In this document: piece after piece, positions 1 through 10,090 of the stretch
Layout of the letters: each line of letters opens with the position of its first letter
Numbering within the stretch: the stretch's first letter is position 1
DNA from: Panax quinquefolius
Lineage: Eukaryota; Streptophyta; Magnoliopsida; Apiales; Araliaceae
Reading direction: 5' to 3'
Assembly: GCA_020205615.1 (NCBI GenBank)
Contig: CM035153.1
Span: 80,427,853 to 80,491,852 of the forward strand
DNA: 64,000 nucleotides
Notes under the pieces: model-generated
What the model saw: only the letters and a program-made list of their open reading frames with translations
Told to the model about the DNA's origin: nothing
Database searches by the model: none
Program-made: the position numbers and the translations under genes

Positions 1-166
1 TATATAACAAAATAGTGCATATATACATGTTTTATTATATGTATCCAAATCACACCCAAAACATCAGATATGTAAAAATTCAAGTTCCATAATTTAATTT
101 TTTTAGTTGTTTTAAAAAAAAGAAAAAAAATGGTCCGGATTTAAGCTCGTCCGAGTCCCTGACAAG

Positions 167-168
<2 letters not shown>
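1..168. repeat. Partial MITE-like repeat, copy 1 (one arm)
   Basis: Positions 30-150 closely resemble one arm of the foldback element at 720-1047: the sequence runs through CCAAATCAC, AGTTCCATAAT, TTAGTTGTTTTAAAAAAA and GTCCGGATTT in the same order. The other arm lies before the window start. A TA microsatellite follows directly, as it does after the complete copy. No coding potential; the short minus-strand reading frames here are products of the TA run. Confidence 0.6.

Positions 169-169
<1 letters not shown>

Positions 170-237
<68 letters not shown>
170..237. repeat. (TA)n microsatellite
   Basis: About 34 uninterrupted TA units directly follow the partial MITE-like arm. It is one of four TA tracts in the first 1.1 kb. 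Confidence 0.97.
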
Positions 238-241
<4 letters not shown>

Positions 242-548
242 CCGCATCCATGGCAACCGGTTCTTCTTTGAGAACAACCTAAAAAGTAATGGCACAACAA
301 CTTATGGCGGGTGAGACAATAAAAATAGGGCGTCCCATTTTTTGTTGTCGGTACCGCCACAAGTCAGAATTAACAGCTGAAATGTTCCTCTTATATTGGT
401 TCCTTCCTTTTCAAATTGATATGGTTTGAGATATTAATGATAGCTGGTTCCTTTCTTTATAAATTGATATGGTCCCTTCCTTTTATAAATTTATAAAAGC
501 AGTAAACGCACCATATGTAAATCCAGGCTCATTGAACGAGTTTGACAA

Positions 549-553
<5 letters not shown>
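238..553. other. Unassigned intergenic stretch
   Basis: No supported gene. It contains a small internal repeat: GGTTCCTTCCTTTTCAAATT near 400 is echoed near 447 and 477, with TTGATATGG nearby. I see nothing else. Confidence 0.5.

Positions 554-592
<39 letters not shown>
554..592. repeat. (TA)n microsatellite
   Basis: About 19 TA units. The following 64 bases (593-656, GC-richer, containing CGCCCGGGACGTGAGTCC) separate it from the next TA run and match nothing else I recognise in the window. Confidence 0.95.
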
Positions 593-595
<3 letters not shown>

Positions 596-652
596 ATAAA
601 CGCCCGGGACGTGAGTCCGCACTCAATTGAGGCATAACTCGATAATGTTAGT

Positions 653-656
<4 letters not shown>

Positions 657-719
<63 letters not shown>
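657..719. repeat. (TA)n microsatellite
   Basis: About 31 TA units abutting the left end of the foldback element at 720. Confidence 0.95.
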
Positions 720-724
<5 letters not shown>

Positions 725-1044
725 GTTCTATCCTGGACTCTGGACTTTCTTAAAATACGGACTTTTTTTTTTAAACAATTAAAACAAATTTAATATTTTA
801 TGAAACTAGAATTTTATATAATACAGTGTTTTGGATGTGATTTGGTTACATATAACAAAACAGGTCTGTACAGTCTGTGCAGACTATACATAAATTTTTT
901 GGTATAGGTATCCAAATCACGTCGAAAATATTGTATTATGGAAAAATTTCAGTTCCATAATATATTAAGTTTTTTTTAGTTGTTTTAAAAAAAAAAAAAA
1001 AATAGTCCGGATTTGATCAGGTTTAGGAGTGGACCTGATTTGTG

Positions 1045-1047
<3 letters not shown>
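720..1047. mobile_element. Foldback MITE-like element between two TA microsatellites
   Basis: The left half (about 721-865), read on the opposite strand, aligns with the right half (about 885-1045): both arms pass through CCAAATCAC, a TGTATTAT stretch, a TTCCATAA-type stretch, an A run and GTCCGNATTT. The centre holds GTCTGTACAGTCTGTGCAGAC, itself partly palindromic. There is no ORF. TA tracts flank both ends, so any TA target duplication cannot be told from the microsatellite. The superfamily is unknown. Known parallel: the rice Micron MITEs sit in TA microsatellites; that this is the same kind is inference. Confidence 0.6.

Positions 1048-1085
<38 letters not shown>
1048..1085. repeat. (TA)n microsatellite
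   Basis: About 19 TA units at the right end of the foldback element. Confidence 0.95.
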
Positions 1086-1091
<6 letters not shown>

Positions 1092-1790
1092 AAATAAAAC
1101 ACCATGGGCTAAAGTTCAGGCATACACACACAACACGACTCTCAACGTGAATAACAGTGTGTGCAAAATGTGGAGAAAGGCTTTAAGAAATATAAGAAGG
1201 CTTATAGTGGATTGCCAAAGAAGACTTCAATAGCTTTAAATGGATGAACACTCAGTTCCCACCAGTAAAATATAGCAAAATATAAGCTCACAAGTGTTTA
1301 AAATGAGAAAACACTCAATTTATCGTGCGTATAGAGCAAATTGGACAGGGTTTCCTCGCCTTTTTCCTATCAAAAATGGCCACCCCAATCCCTCTATTTA
1401 TAGAGGGGGGAGCCACAGGTGTACCTTCGATAGCCGCAGATGCACCTGTGGCTGCCCGGGGTGCCCTGGGCTCCGCGGGTCCCATTATCTCGAAGTACGT
1501 GCACGCATGTAACGCGGTATCTACTCGAACTTTCAGAACTTCAATCCAGGCATTCGATTGAGGTGTATAATACCTTTTTCAAAATGTTGTTGATGAGAGT
1601 TACACAAATGACATGGGATTAGAGGTTCTACGAAGTCAGGAAGATGGGGCCATGCCCAAGTCTTCAGGCTTCAAAATATATCCGATGTGCTGTCTTGTGT
1701 AATAGACACTCGGGATTGGAGCTCTTGTTCTTGTAGAATGTATTTTGAAATGTTGTTGAGACGGCGTAATGTGGGATCGAGGTGGCAAAA
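1086..1790. other. Unassigned stretch, possibly an LTR remnant
   Basis: No supported gene. A TATA-like palindrome, CCTCTATTTATAGAGG at about 1390-1405, reads as CTATAAATAGAGG on the minus strand, and a CA-rich stretch lies near 1120. This resembles the core of a plant LTR read on the minus strand, but no LTR ends, primer site or partner copy are visible, so the assignment is weak. Short plus-strand frames at 1294-1622 overlap in different frames and show no family resemblance. Confidence 0.3.
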
Positions 1791-1799
1791 TGATGAATT

Positions 1800-2170
1800 T
1801 GCCCCTCACCGGGGTTATCTCTGGTTTGGGCTGATGTAGCAGTCGTTGCTCAGGATTATCTCTGAGATTGGGCTGCTGTGAGTACTAAAGGTCCTCAGGG
1901 TTGTCTCTAAGGTGTGCCTGACCTCCCGGGTTTGTCTCCGGGGTTGGAACTGAGTGCAAGGGTTGAGATGAGCTTTTTTGGCATTATCTCCGGAACTGCA
2001 ACTGCACTTCTCGGGGTTATCTTCGAGCTTGGAGTTGGAACTCCCGGGGTTGTCTTCGGAACTGAGTATCTCGGGGTTGTCTCCAAGATGGTAAGACTGA
2101 TAATTTTGGGGTTGTCTCCAGAATTGGAGCTTCTTTGTCCTCCAAAGTTATCTCTGAAAGACGATTCTGC
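1800..2170 (+). repeat. Degenerate tandem repeat, core GGGGTTRTCTC
   Basis: About ten imperfect units of 26-50 bp share a core like CTCGGGGTTGTCTCCGGA followed by a TTGGAGCT-like stretch, for example near 1808, 1850, 1895, 1930, 1985, 2016, 2048, 2072, 2108 and 2146. An open frame of about 90 codons over 1914-2186 is a by-product of the repeat. The block ends about 45 bp before element A begins. Confidence 0.65.
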
Positions 2171-2215
2171 CCTCCTGCAATGTTAGTAACAAGAATGCAA
2201 AATTTTGAGTGTTTA

Positions 2216-2712
2216 CATATAGGACTACTCCGGTAGAGATGAAGGAACTGATGATACAACTTCAGGAGCTGCTAGACAAGAAATACATTCAGTTGAGTGT
2301 TTCACCGTGGGGAGCACCGGTGTTATTCATGAAGAAGAAGGATGGGCCAATGCATCTTTGCATTGATTATAGGGAATTAAACAAAGTCACTATTCAGAAT
2401 AAATATTTGTTGCCAAGATTAGATGACTTGTTTGATTAGTTGAAGGGAGCTAAGTACTTCTCAAAGATAGATTTAAGAAGTGGGTATCATCAATTAAAAG
2501 TAAAGAAGGAGGATGTACCTAAGACGACATTCAGAACTCAGTACAGACACTATGAGTTTCTGGTAATGTCTTTTGGTTTAACTAATGCCCCTGCAACATT
2601 CATGGATTTGATGAACACCGTGTTTAAACCATTTTTAGATAAGTTTGTGGTGATATTCATTAATGATATTCTGGTGTACTCCAAATCTCAAGAGAAACAC
2701 GTGGAACATTTA
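2216..2712 (+). pseudogene. pol: Element A reverse transcriptase, first part (Tekay-like)
   Basis: This is the N-terminal half of a Ty3/gypsy reverse transcriptase of the same family as element H (45200-45860). Visible in order are a VEMKELM helix, [25 protein letters not shown], an in-frame TAG after LDDLFD (2437), [24 protein letters not shown] and [15 protein letters not shown]. The catalytic FIDD box reads FIND here, so the first aspartate is lost. The copy lacks gag, protease and 5' LTR; homology starts abruptly near 2216. It is cut at 2712 by element B and resumes at 12714 exactly where this part stops. Confidence 0.93.
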
Positions 2713-4038
2713 TATAAGACCCCAACTTATTATAAATGAAATTGAATTTTCTCTATTTATTATTTTGAAATAGTAAGGGTTGATTTGATTAATGTAGTTA
2801 GTTATGGGTAAAATGCGCAAATATTTAAAATAAGCTAGTGGTTATAAAATATTCATTGTTGTCGGGGAATATTATTTGGTGCGAATATTCTTGCTATCGG
2901 GAATATTAAATACTACAGTGGTGCCCCTTATGTGGGCCCATACTGAAGCGATTGGATGAAGAAAACGTAGTATAAGTTGTTTATAAATAACGGCGTGGTT
3001 ATTACTGATTAATACTGTTGAAATACTCGGTGGTTAAAAAAAGAGTAGCACGCTGTATTACACCAATTATTGATTCTTACGTAAGAAGGCACTACTCAAT
3101 AATTATTACAGTAATTAGTATTCAATATTTTATATTATTGATTCAATAATTGTTGCATTGATATTTTATATTATTGTTGTTTCAATAATTGTCATTACAC
3201 AATATTTTTCATTATCGGATCAATAATTCATATTATTTGAATAATATTATTAGATAGCATTATTGACAATGTCTAGAAAGTTCTATCTAAAGAGAGGTTT
3301 GGTCATCTAATTAATTGCGCCGATGAGAGAAATCCTTATTGAAAGCCCTCTTTTCAGGAAATGCCTAGTTATCGATATTATGATTACAGATTATTATTTT
3401 TGAATAATTAATTATTGATTTATATGATAAGGAAAATATTCATTTTATGTGGATATAGATGGAGAAAATTTTAATGTGACAATTGTTGAAAATTGATATT
3501 TTATCTTTTCTGATAAGATAATTCATTTAAATATATTATTATATTATAATAATATAATAATGGTGATATTTTACAATGAATGTGTGATATATGAATAAAT
3601 GAAGAGGAAGAGTACTTGTGTTACAAAAATTGTTTAAAACATATTAAACATGTTTGTGGGTCCATTTCTTGACTGAAATTTGATTATAGCTTATAAAATC
3701 ACCCGTTTGTGGATTTCGGTCAACTTCTGCTTGGAATTTGGAAAAACTTAAAACTACAAAGTTGTAGAGAATTAAATTTCCTATGTAATAGACATAAGAT
3801 TTGAATTTTTCTGATAAAAGGGCTATTTATTATGAATTATTGAAGTTCTGAAGTTCTGAAATAATTTATTTTTGAAGTTTTAAATAATTTTTTTAAAGAA
3901 AAACATTTTTATCAAGTTAGTGGGCCCCACTAGTATGTAAAATGAGCTGAATTCCGTTGGTCTTAGGTGGGCGTGAAATTTTTTTATTTATATTAATATT
4001 ATATTAAATTTTCTGCTTTGGTGTTCTAAGCATTTTCC

Positions 4039-4228
4039 TATAAATAGGGTGCTTAGGTTAGAATTGAAAATCACACCAGAAACAAGTTTTCTCTCTCTTT
4101 CTCTCTATATATTATCGAGCGTATTTTTGTGAGTATTTTGATACTTTGAGTGTTGCTATATGGTGCAATATCCCTTCAACACTATATCCAGTATTCTAGT
4201 TAGAAGTACTGTCTTTTCGAGGTAAGGG
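4039..4228 (+). promoter_or_regulatory. Element B 5' LTR core promoter, leader and donor-like site
   Basis: TATAAATAG at 4039-4047 is followed by a CT-rich leader and by CGAG/GTAAGG, with the donor-like GT at 4222-4223, about 180 bp downstream. This copy has one ATG in the leader (near 4160); the 3' LTR has ACG there. Splicing is inferred, not shown. Confidence 0.6.
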
Positions 4229-4334
4229 ATATTATTTTTTTTTAAAAAAAATGATAGTATTTCTTCTAATATCATTATGCTGGAATATTGGTAAGTTTTT
4301 TCTTATGAAATTCTTGTCTTTTAGTGTTGGGGTT

Positions 4335-4397
4335 ACTATTCACGTATACGACATTATTCACGTATACGACACTATTCACGAATACGGTACTATTCAC
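4335..4397 (+). repeat. ACTATTCACGTATACGAC short tandem array
   Basis: Four units of about 16-18 bp with the core ACTATTCACG lie in the LTR. The matching array in the 3' LTR is at 11718-11780; F has fewer units and C has a variant array at 15893-15935. Confidence 0.85.
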
Positions 4398-4632
4398 AGA
4401 AAAATTAAATTTTTGTTTTTTGTCCAAAATATCTATTAGGGATGCTAGCATTGATTGTATCCATGTTTTATTCATTCTTGAATTTTACTTCACTATGGTT
4501 ATTTATGAATTATTTTTGAACTTGGACTGTTTAAAGTACGAATCCTTATTATTTGTTCTTTTGTTTCACTAGATTCGTTTTCTTTAAAATATTTTTCATC
4601 ATCCTCAGTCCTAAATGATGATATTACTGAAT

Positions 4633-4760
4633 ATCTTTAGCCTGTAGTGCAAAGATGGTTGATTTTCTTATGAATATCTTTGGCCCATAGTGCAAAGATG
4701 TACAGGTGTTGAGATGAACATGACCAACTGATGAATATCTTTGGCCTGTAGTGCAAAGAT
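4633..4760 (+). repeat. Hairpin minisatellite, three units
   Basis: Three copies of ATCTTTGGCCYRTAGTGCAAAGAT. In each, the outer ATCTTTG and CAAAGAT are complementary and can form a 7-bp stem around a 10-nt loop. Spacers between units vary in length and sequence, while stems are largely kept. Confidence 0.85.
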
Positions 4761-5327
4761 GAATATTTGATTCAAGATGTATATTGATTGATGTTACAGG
4801 GATAAAATATTGATGATGGACTTTTAAATTCATAGATAATAGTAGATTTCATTCTCTACGTAACTCTTCTATGAATTATTATTTCTACTGCGAATATTGA
4901 TCTGAACTTGTTGTCTATTCTATTTTATCAGATTTTTCCCTGTTGAAGACTAACGATAATTTGTTTTATATTATCTTAGTCATAATATTCTTTACAGTTC
5001 TAGTTGAGTAAACCCTTTTTCTTTTTGTTCTATTTTTCTTCTCGGGAGGCGAGAATGTAGCGAGTACTAGTTGGGATGTGGAATGATGGTTCTAGAAGTT
5101 GTTTTAGTAGTCCTCACTATTTTGTAAAATAGTGTATTAATAATTGTAATGAGGACTTATTTGAGTGTGGATATTATCTAGATGACAATAGTTGTATTTA
5201 AACTCACAGTTTATGTGTTGTCGTATTTTGCACGACAATTGTATTAATAAAGTTGTAGTTGTTTCTGTACCATGTATTTTTGCTACTCAGAATGGGTGTT
5301 GTATACCTATTTTGGGGGCGTCATAGT

Positions 5328-5339
5328 TGGTATCAGAGC
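5328..5339 (+). promoter_or_regulatory. Element B primer-binding site
   Basis: TGGTATCAGAGC starts three bases after the 5' LTR and is the complement of the 3' end of plant initiator methionine tRNA, the usual primer of this clade. Confidence 0.92.
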
Positions 5340-5513
5340 TTAGGGATATGATCTCTGGCGGAGATCGGGGAATAGAACTAGGAGGGGAGAGACGAGTAAA
5401 TCCTTCGCTAGTGTGTCCTACCTAAGCTTATTTGTTGGTTGGTCAGTATATATGGATATTATGTGATATGTTGATTTCTTTAATTAACCCTTGTTTTATG
5501 GCATTATTTGAGA

Positions 5514-6620
5514 ATGGCAACTGAGAATGTTAACAATGGGGTAAATAAGACTGTGGAGACACCTTTACTCATCAACGAAGAGAACGTGCAACAGACTGGT
5601 AATGTTCCTCCTGCAAACAACACCACTGATCAGAAGATGAACGACAGAATGTTTAGAAGCTTTTTGCAGTTCATGAAAAATCAGATGAGGGAGACTCATG
5701 TTCAAAATACAGGTGGAAATGATAGCAACGCACAGTTTGTCACAGCCAAGCAGTTCAAAGAGTTGGGACCACGAGTGCAGGAAAAGCCGGACCGATTAAA
5801 GGCGAGACGTAGGTCAAGCAAATTACCAAGATATTCAACGTCTTGGGATGTACTGAAGAATAGAAAGTTCCATTCGCCACCTTTATGTTCCGTAATGAGG
5901 CAGATTACTGGTGGAAATCTGTGAAGCATACCCATCCAGCTGTACTTAGTATGTCTTGGGAAACGTTTCAAAAACTATTCAATGACAAGTACTTTCCTGA
6001 AAGTATTTGTCATATGAAAGAAGTAGAGTTTATTAGACTGGAGCAAAATAACATGACGGTGTCCCAGTACGAGGCGAAGTTTGCAGAGTTATCCAGGTTT
6101 GCACCTCATTTGGTGGAGAATGAGGAACGTATGACGCGGATGTTTCTGAGAGGTTTGAATCCCCACATATGTTAATATCTCATTTCTCATAAATTTTCTC
6201 TCTATTAAGATGTTGTCAACAGGGCTTAATTATTAGAGCGAGAGAACGAGTACGTTCAACCGAGGGACCACAACCAGGATCATACCGGTGACAACAGTCA
6301 TCAGAACAACGATAACCAGCGGAGAAAGAAAAATACGGACAAAAGCGGTAACCACTCTGGTGGTAATCATGGCCATGAAAATAGAATAAGCGAGTCGAGG
6401 GAGATTTTAAAAAGAGGAGATTCAACAATGAAAATGTGAAGATGTCAGCACCAATGACAATCGGTTCTAAGAGGAGAAACGACCACCACGGTCGGTAGTA
6501 TCTTATAAATCTGGAAAAGAGGGACATATCATTAAACGCGCCCTACAACAGTTCAAGGTATGTTATAATTGAGGAAAGAAGAAGGACATATCGCTAGAGA
6601 TTGTATTGTAAAGAAAACCA
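5514..6620 (+). pseudogene. gag: Element B gag (broken)
   Basis: Capsid and nucleocapsid polyprotein of a Tekay-like element. ATG at 5514 opens an N-terminal segment beginning MATENVNNG. A frameshift at about 5760-5780 moves the capsid core to another frame, where YWW, SWETFQKLFNDKYFPES and MTVSQYEAKFAELSRFAPHLV are readable to a stop at 6173. The nucleocapsid that follows has several stops, and its zinc knuckles are degraded (VCYN, then a stop, GKKKDIS). An AG lies one base before the ATG, but the acceptor-like CAG seen at the equivalent place in F is CAT here. The gag N-terminus matches F at 39553-39818 closely. Confidence 0.9.
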
Positions 6621-6626
6621 AGTCCA

Positions 6627-7085
6627 ATGGGGATGGTGACTCAAAAGGCTGTCCCAGAAAAGTCAAAGTCAACGGTTCCTGGAAGAGCGTTTTTCGTGAC
6701 TGGTCAAAATACGAGGAACCCAAACGAGGTGATCATGGGTAAGCTAATCATAAATTTTTGCGAAGTTTATACCTTACTAGATATCGGTGCTACCCATTCA
6801 TTTATCTCTCCTGCTTGTGCTCAACGTTTAAACTTAACTCCGGAGAAATTAGACTTTGACTTATCTGTGGAGACTTCGTTAGGGGAAACTTTCATTACAT
6901 CCACTGTTTATAAATCTTGTTTGATCCAAGTTGGCACCATCACTTTACCTGTTGACCGTATATCTTTAAAGATACTTGCTTTTGATGTGATTTTACGGAT
7001 TGATTGGTTAACTACTCATCATGCCAAAATTGATTATTTTCGTAAGGTTGATAGTTTTCATATTCCTAACCAACCTGTTGTATGA
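6627..7085 (+). pseudogene. pro: Element B aspartic protease
   Basis: Retropepsin-like domain that would cleave the Gag-Pol polyprotein. The active-site region reads LLDIGATHSFIS (near 6776), so the usual D-S/T-G triad is D-I-G. Later FDVILRIDWL replaces the usual ILGMDWL flap-side motif. The frame is open for about 150 codons and ends at a TGA at 7083-7085. The F copy also has isoleucine after the aspartate (DIAST), so the substitution probably predates both insertions. Confidence 0.85.
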
Positions 7086-7148
7086 ATTCAAGCAACTAAA
7101 CCACTAAAATCAATCACTGTCATATCAAGTCATAAAGCTATTCGTTTA

Positions 7149-8152
7149 TTGAAAAACGGATGTCAAGCTTTCTTAGCCCATGTTATGGATTTAAATAAAG
7201 ACACGTCGGATTTGAATAATATTCCTGTTGTTAGTAAATTTCCTGACGTATTTCCTGAAGAACTTCCCGGTCTACCCCCAGAACATGAAGTTGAATTCTT
7301 TATTGATCTTGAACCTGGTACAAAGCCCATTTCTAAAACCCCATATCGGATGGTTCCTATTGAACTTCAGGAGTTAAAGGTCCAACTACAAGAGTTGTTG
7401 GATATCGGTTTCATTAGTCCTAGTACATCTTCTTGGGGTGCTCCTATTTTATTTGTAAAGAAGAAAGGCGGAAGTATGCGACTTTGTATTGACTATCGAG
7501 AATTGAACCATGTCACCATCAAGAATAGGTATCCGCTACCTCGCATTAATGACCTATTTGACCAGTTGTAAGGAGCACAATTCTTTTCAAAGATCAATCT
7601 TCGTTCTGAATATCATTAGCTGAAGATTAGAACTGAGGATATTCCAAAGACTACCTTCAGAACTCGGTACAGGCATTATGAATTCTTAGTCATGTCTTTT
7701 GGATTGACTAATGCTCATGTGGCTTTCATGGATACGATGAACCGAGTATTCAAGGAATATTTGGATCAGTTTGTTGTTGTCTTTATTGATGACATCCTCA
7801 TATATTCCAAAAGTCGTGAAGATCATGAGCACCATTTGAAGCTGGTACTCCAAAGGCTTCGTGAAAATAAGCTTTATGCTAAGTTAAAGAAATGCGAGTT
7901 CTGGCTTGAGGAAGTAGCATTCCTTGGGCACGTGGTGTCAAAACATGGAGTATCTGTCGACCCGACGAAGATTGAAGCAATACAAAGTTGGGAGCATCCA
8001 AAGACGGTGACCGAAGTTCGTAGCTTTCTGGGCTTAGCTGGTTATTATCGGAGATTCGTGGAAGGATTTTCTCGAATTGCTACTCCATTAACTCAACTGA
8101 CTCGGAAAGATATAAAATTCGTATGGAGCGAGAAATGCGAGAAGAGTTTCTG
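7149..8152 (+). pseudogene. pol: Element B reverse transcriptase
   Basis: Ty3/gypsy reverse transcriptase. [14 protein letters not shown] and [14 protein letters not shown] lead in; [24 protein letters not shown], a TAA after DLFDQL (7569), FSKINLRSEYH with a TAG, then [17 protein letters not shown] and an intact FIDD box at 7782-7793. The connection region reads [21 protein letters not shown] and [26 protein letters not shown] at about 8151 ends the frame. Catalytic residues survive but at least three stops make it inactive. Confidence 0.92.
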
Positions 8153-8560
8153 AGAGCTTAATAGGAGACTCATTTCGGCGCTTGTTCTGACAATACCGTC
8201 TAGTTCGGATGGATTTGTTATCTACAATAATGCTTCAGACAAAGGGTTAGGATGTGTTCTCATGCAACATTGGAAAGTCATATTATGCCTCGCGACAACT
8301 TAAAGAATATGAGAGGAATTATCCTACTCATGATCTAGAGTTGGCAGCAGTCATTTTCACGCTAAAGATCTAGAGGCACTATCTGTATGGGGAGAAAGTG
8401 GAGATATATTCAGACCATAAAAGCCTCAAATATTTCTTCACCCAAAAGGAACTCAACATGCGGAAATGACGTTGGCTCGAGCTGTTAAAAGATTATGACC
8501 ACACCATTCAATACCATCTTGGAAAAGCAAACGTGGTAGCTGACGCGTTGAGTAGAAGAT
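8153..8560 (+). pseudogene. pol: Element B RNase H
   Basis: RNase H domain that removes template RNA. Readable across frame breaks are [18 protein letters not shown] (first catalytic aspartate position is N), [11 protein letters not shown] (catalytic E), [19 protein letters not shown] (catalytic D) and YHLGKANVVADALSRR (final D). A frameshift near 8275 and stops near 8370 and 8468 break it. Confidence 0.87.
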
Positions 8561-10065
8561 CATATGCAGGAACGAGTGTGATGATGTCAATTATACGCAT
8601 AGAACCGACTTTAATCGAAAAAGTGAAAGTTGTTCAATCCACAGACCCGGAGCTGATGCATATGAAGAAGAAAGTACAAGAAGGTGTTATTCCAGAAGCA
8701 AGAATCGATGAAGAAGGAATACTTCGAGTCCACTCCAGACTTTGTGTTCCTAACGACTTTGATTTGAAGAACAAGATCATGATGGAGGCACACAATACAC
8801 CGTTTGCCATCCATCCTAGAAGTACAAAAATGTATCATGATCTTCAACATACATTTTGGTGGAACAATATGAAGAGGGAGATTGCAAAGTTTATCTCGAA
8901 GTGTTTAACTTGTTAACGTGTAAAGGCAGAGCATCAAGCGCCTAAGGGTCCATTACAACCACTTGAGATTCTGAAATGGAAGTGGGAACACATTACCATG
9001 GATTTCGTTACGGGTCTTCCCACTGTTTCTCAAGGCATAAATGCTATTTGGGTTATTATTGATAGATTAACCAAGTCTGCTCATTTCTTGTCGATACGGG
9101 AGACTTATTCCCTTGAACGTCTTGCTCGTATGTACGTGAATGAGATTATGAGGTTGCATGGCATGCCAGTATCCATAGTTTTGGATCGTGACCCAAGATT
9201 CACTTCACGATTTTGGGGTAGCTCGAAAAAAGCTATGGGCACGGATTTACGATTCAGTTCGGCATATAATCCTCAAACGGACGGACAATCAGAGAGGACT
9301 ATTTAAACTCTTGAAGATCTATTAAGACTTTGTGTCCTAGATTTCAAAGGGAGTTGGGATAAGTATTTACCATTGGTGGAATTCTCCTACAACAACAGTT
9401 ATCAGACAAGTATAGGTGTAGCTCCATTCGAAGCATTATATGGATGAAAGTGTCGCTCTCCAGTATATTGGGATGAGGTGGGAGAAGCAACATTGTTGGG
9501 ACCAGAGTTGGTACGTATGACTACCGAAAAGATCCAAATGATTCGACAACGTATACAAATGGCACAAGATCAACAAAAGAGTTATGTAGATCTTCATCGA
9601 AAGGACGTGGAATTTAGTATTGGGGATCATGTATTATTGTGTGTGGCTCCATGGAAGGGAGTTACAAGATTTGGGAAGAGAGGAAAGCTCAATCCATGAT
9701 TTATTGGTCCATTTCAGATTCTTGACCGAGTAGGAAATGTGGCCTATAGACTCGCATTACCTCCAAGTATGTCTCGTGTTCATAATGTTTTTCACATATC
9801 TGTGATACGTAAATATGTGAAAGACCCGAACCACATTATTGAGTTAGAACCGGAAGAGAAAGCCGAAGACTTATCGTATGAAGAGGTTTATTGTCAAGAT
9901 ATTGGATAGGAAGGAGCATGTCCTACGCACAAAGGTCATACCACAAGTCAAAGTTTTGTAGAGGAACCATGCTATTGAGGAAATGACCTGGGAGTTGGAA
10001 ACGGAAATGAAAGCGAGGTATCCTCACCTTTTGAAACACGTGTATCGTCGTCGTCAATTTCGAGG
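8561..10065 (+). pseudogene. pol: Element B integrase with chromodomain
   Basis: Integrase joins element cDNA to host DNA. The zinc-binding part has the H-H pair around NTPFAIHPRSTKMYHDL and a CLTC pair followed by a TAA. The catalytic core shows MDFVTGLP (first D), [13 protein letters not shown] (second D) and TDGQSERT (E), with a TAA right after. A GPY/F-type module ([22 protein letters not shown]) and the linker [18 protein letters not shown] follow. The chromodomain, intact in F at 29037-29375, is frameshifted here after SYEEV near 9888. Chromodomains in this clade are known to bind modified histones and guide insertion. Confidence 0.92.
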
Positions 10066-10068
10066 ACG

Positions 10069-10090
10069 AAATTTTATAAGGAGGGGAGGT
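10069..10090 (+). promoter_or_regulatory. Element B polypurine tract
   Basis: ATAAGGAGGGGAGGT abuts the 3' LTR and primes plus-strand synthesis. It follows TTTCGAGGACGAAATTT, a stretch usual at this place in Tekay-like elements. Confidence 0.88.

Larger units (their letters stand above)
2713..5325 (+). repeat. Element B 5' LTR
   Basis: A 2,613-bp LTR nearly colinear with 10091-12708 (2,618 bp), with only scattered substitutions and small indels by eye. It contains a TATA box, a leader with a donor-like site, an ACTATTCACG array, a hairpin array, and the terminal GGGGGCGTCA stretch. Terminal TG has become TA at the left end. Confidence 0.95.

Noticed and set aside
80..360. Minus-strand reading frames of alternating Ile-Tyr
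   Set aside because: They are translations of the TA microsatellite and have no start context or family resemblance.
1294..1622. Possible host gene on the plus strand
   Set aside because: Overlapping short frames in three phases, no conserved motif, and a TATA-like palindrome more typical of an LTR.
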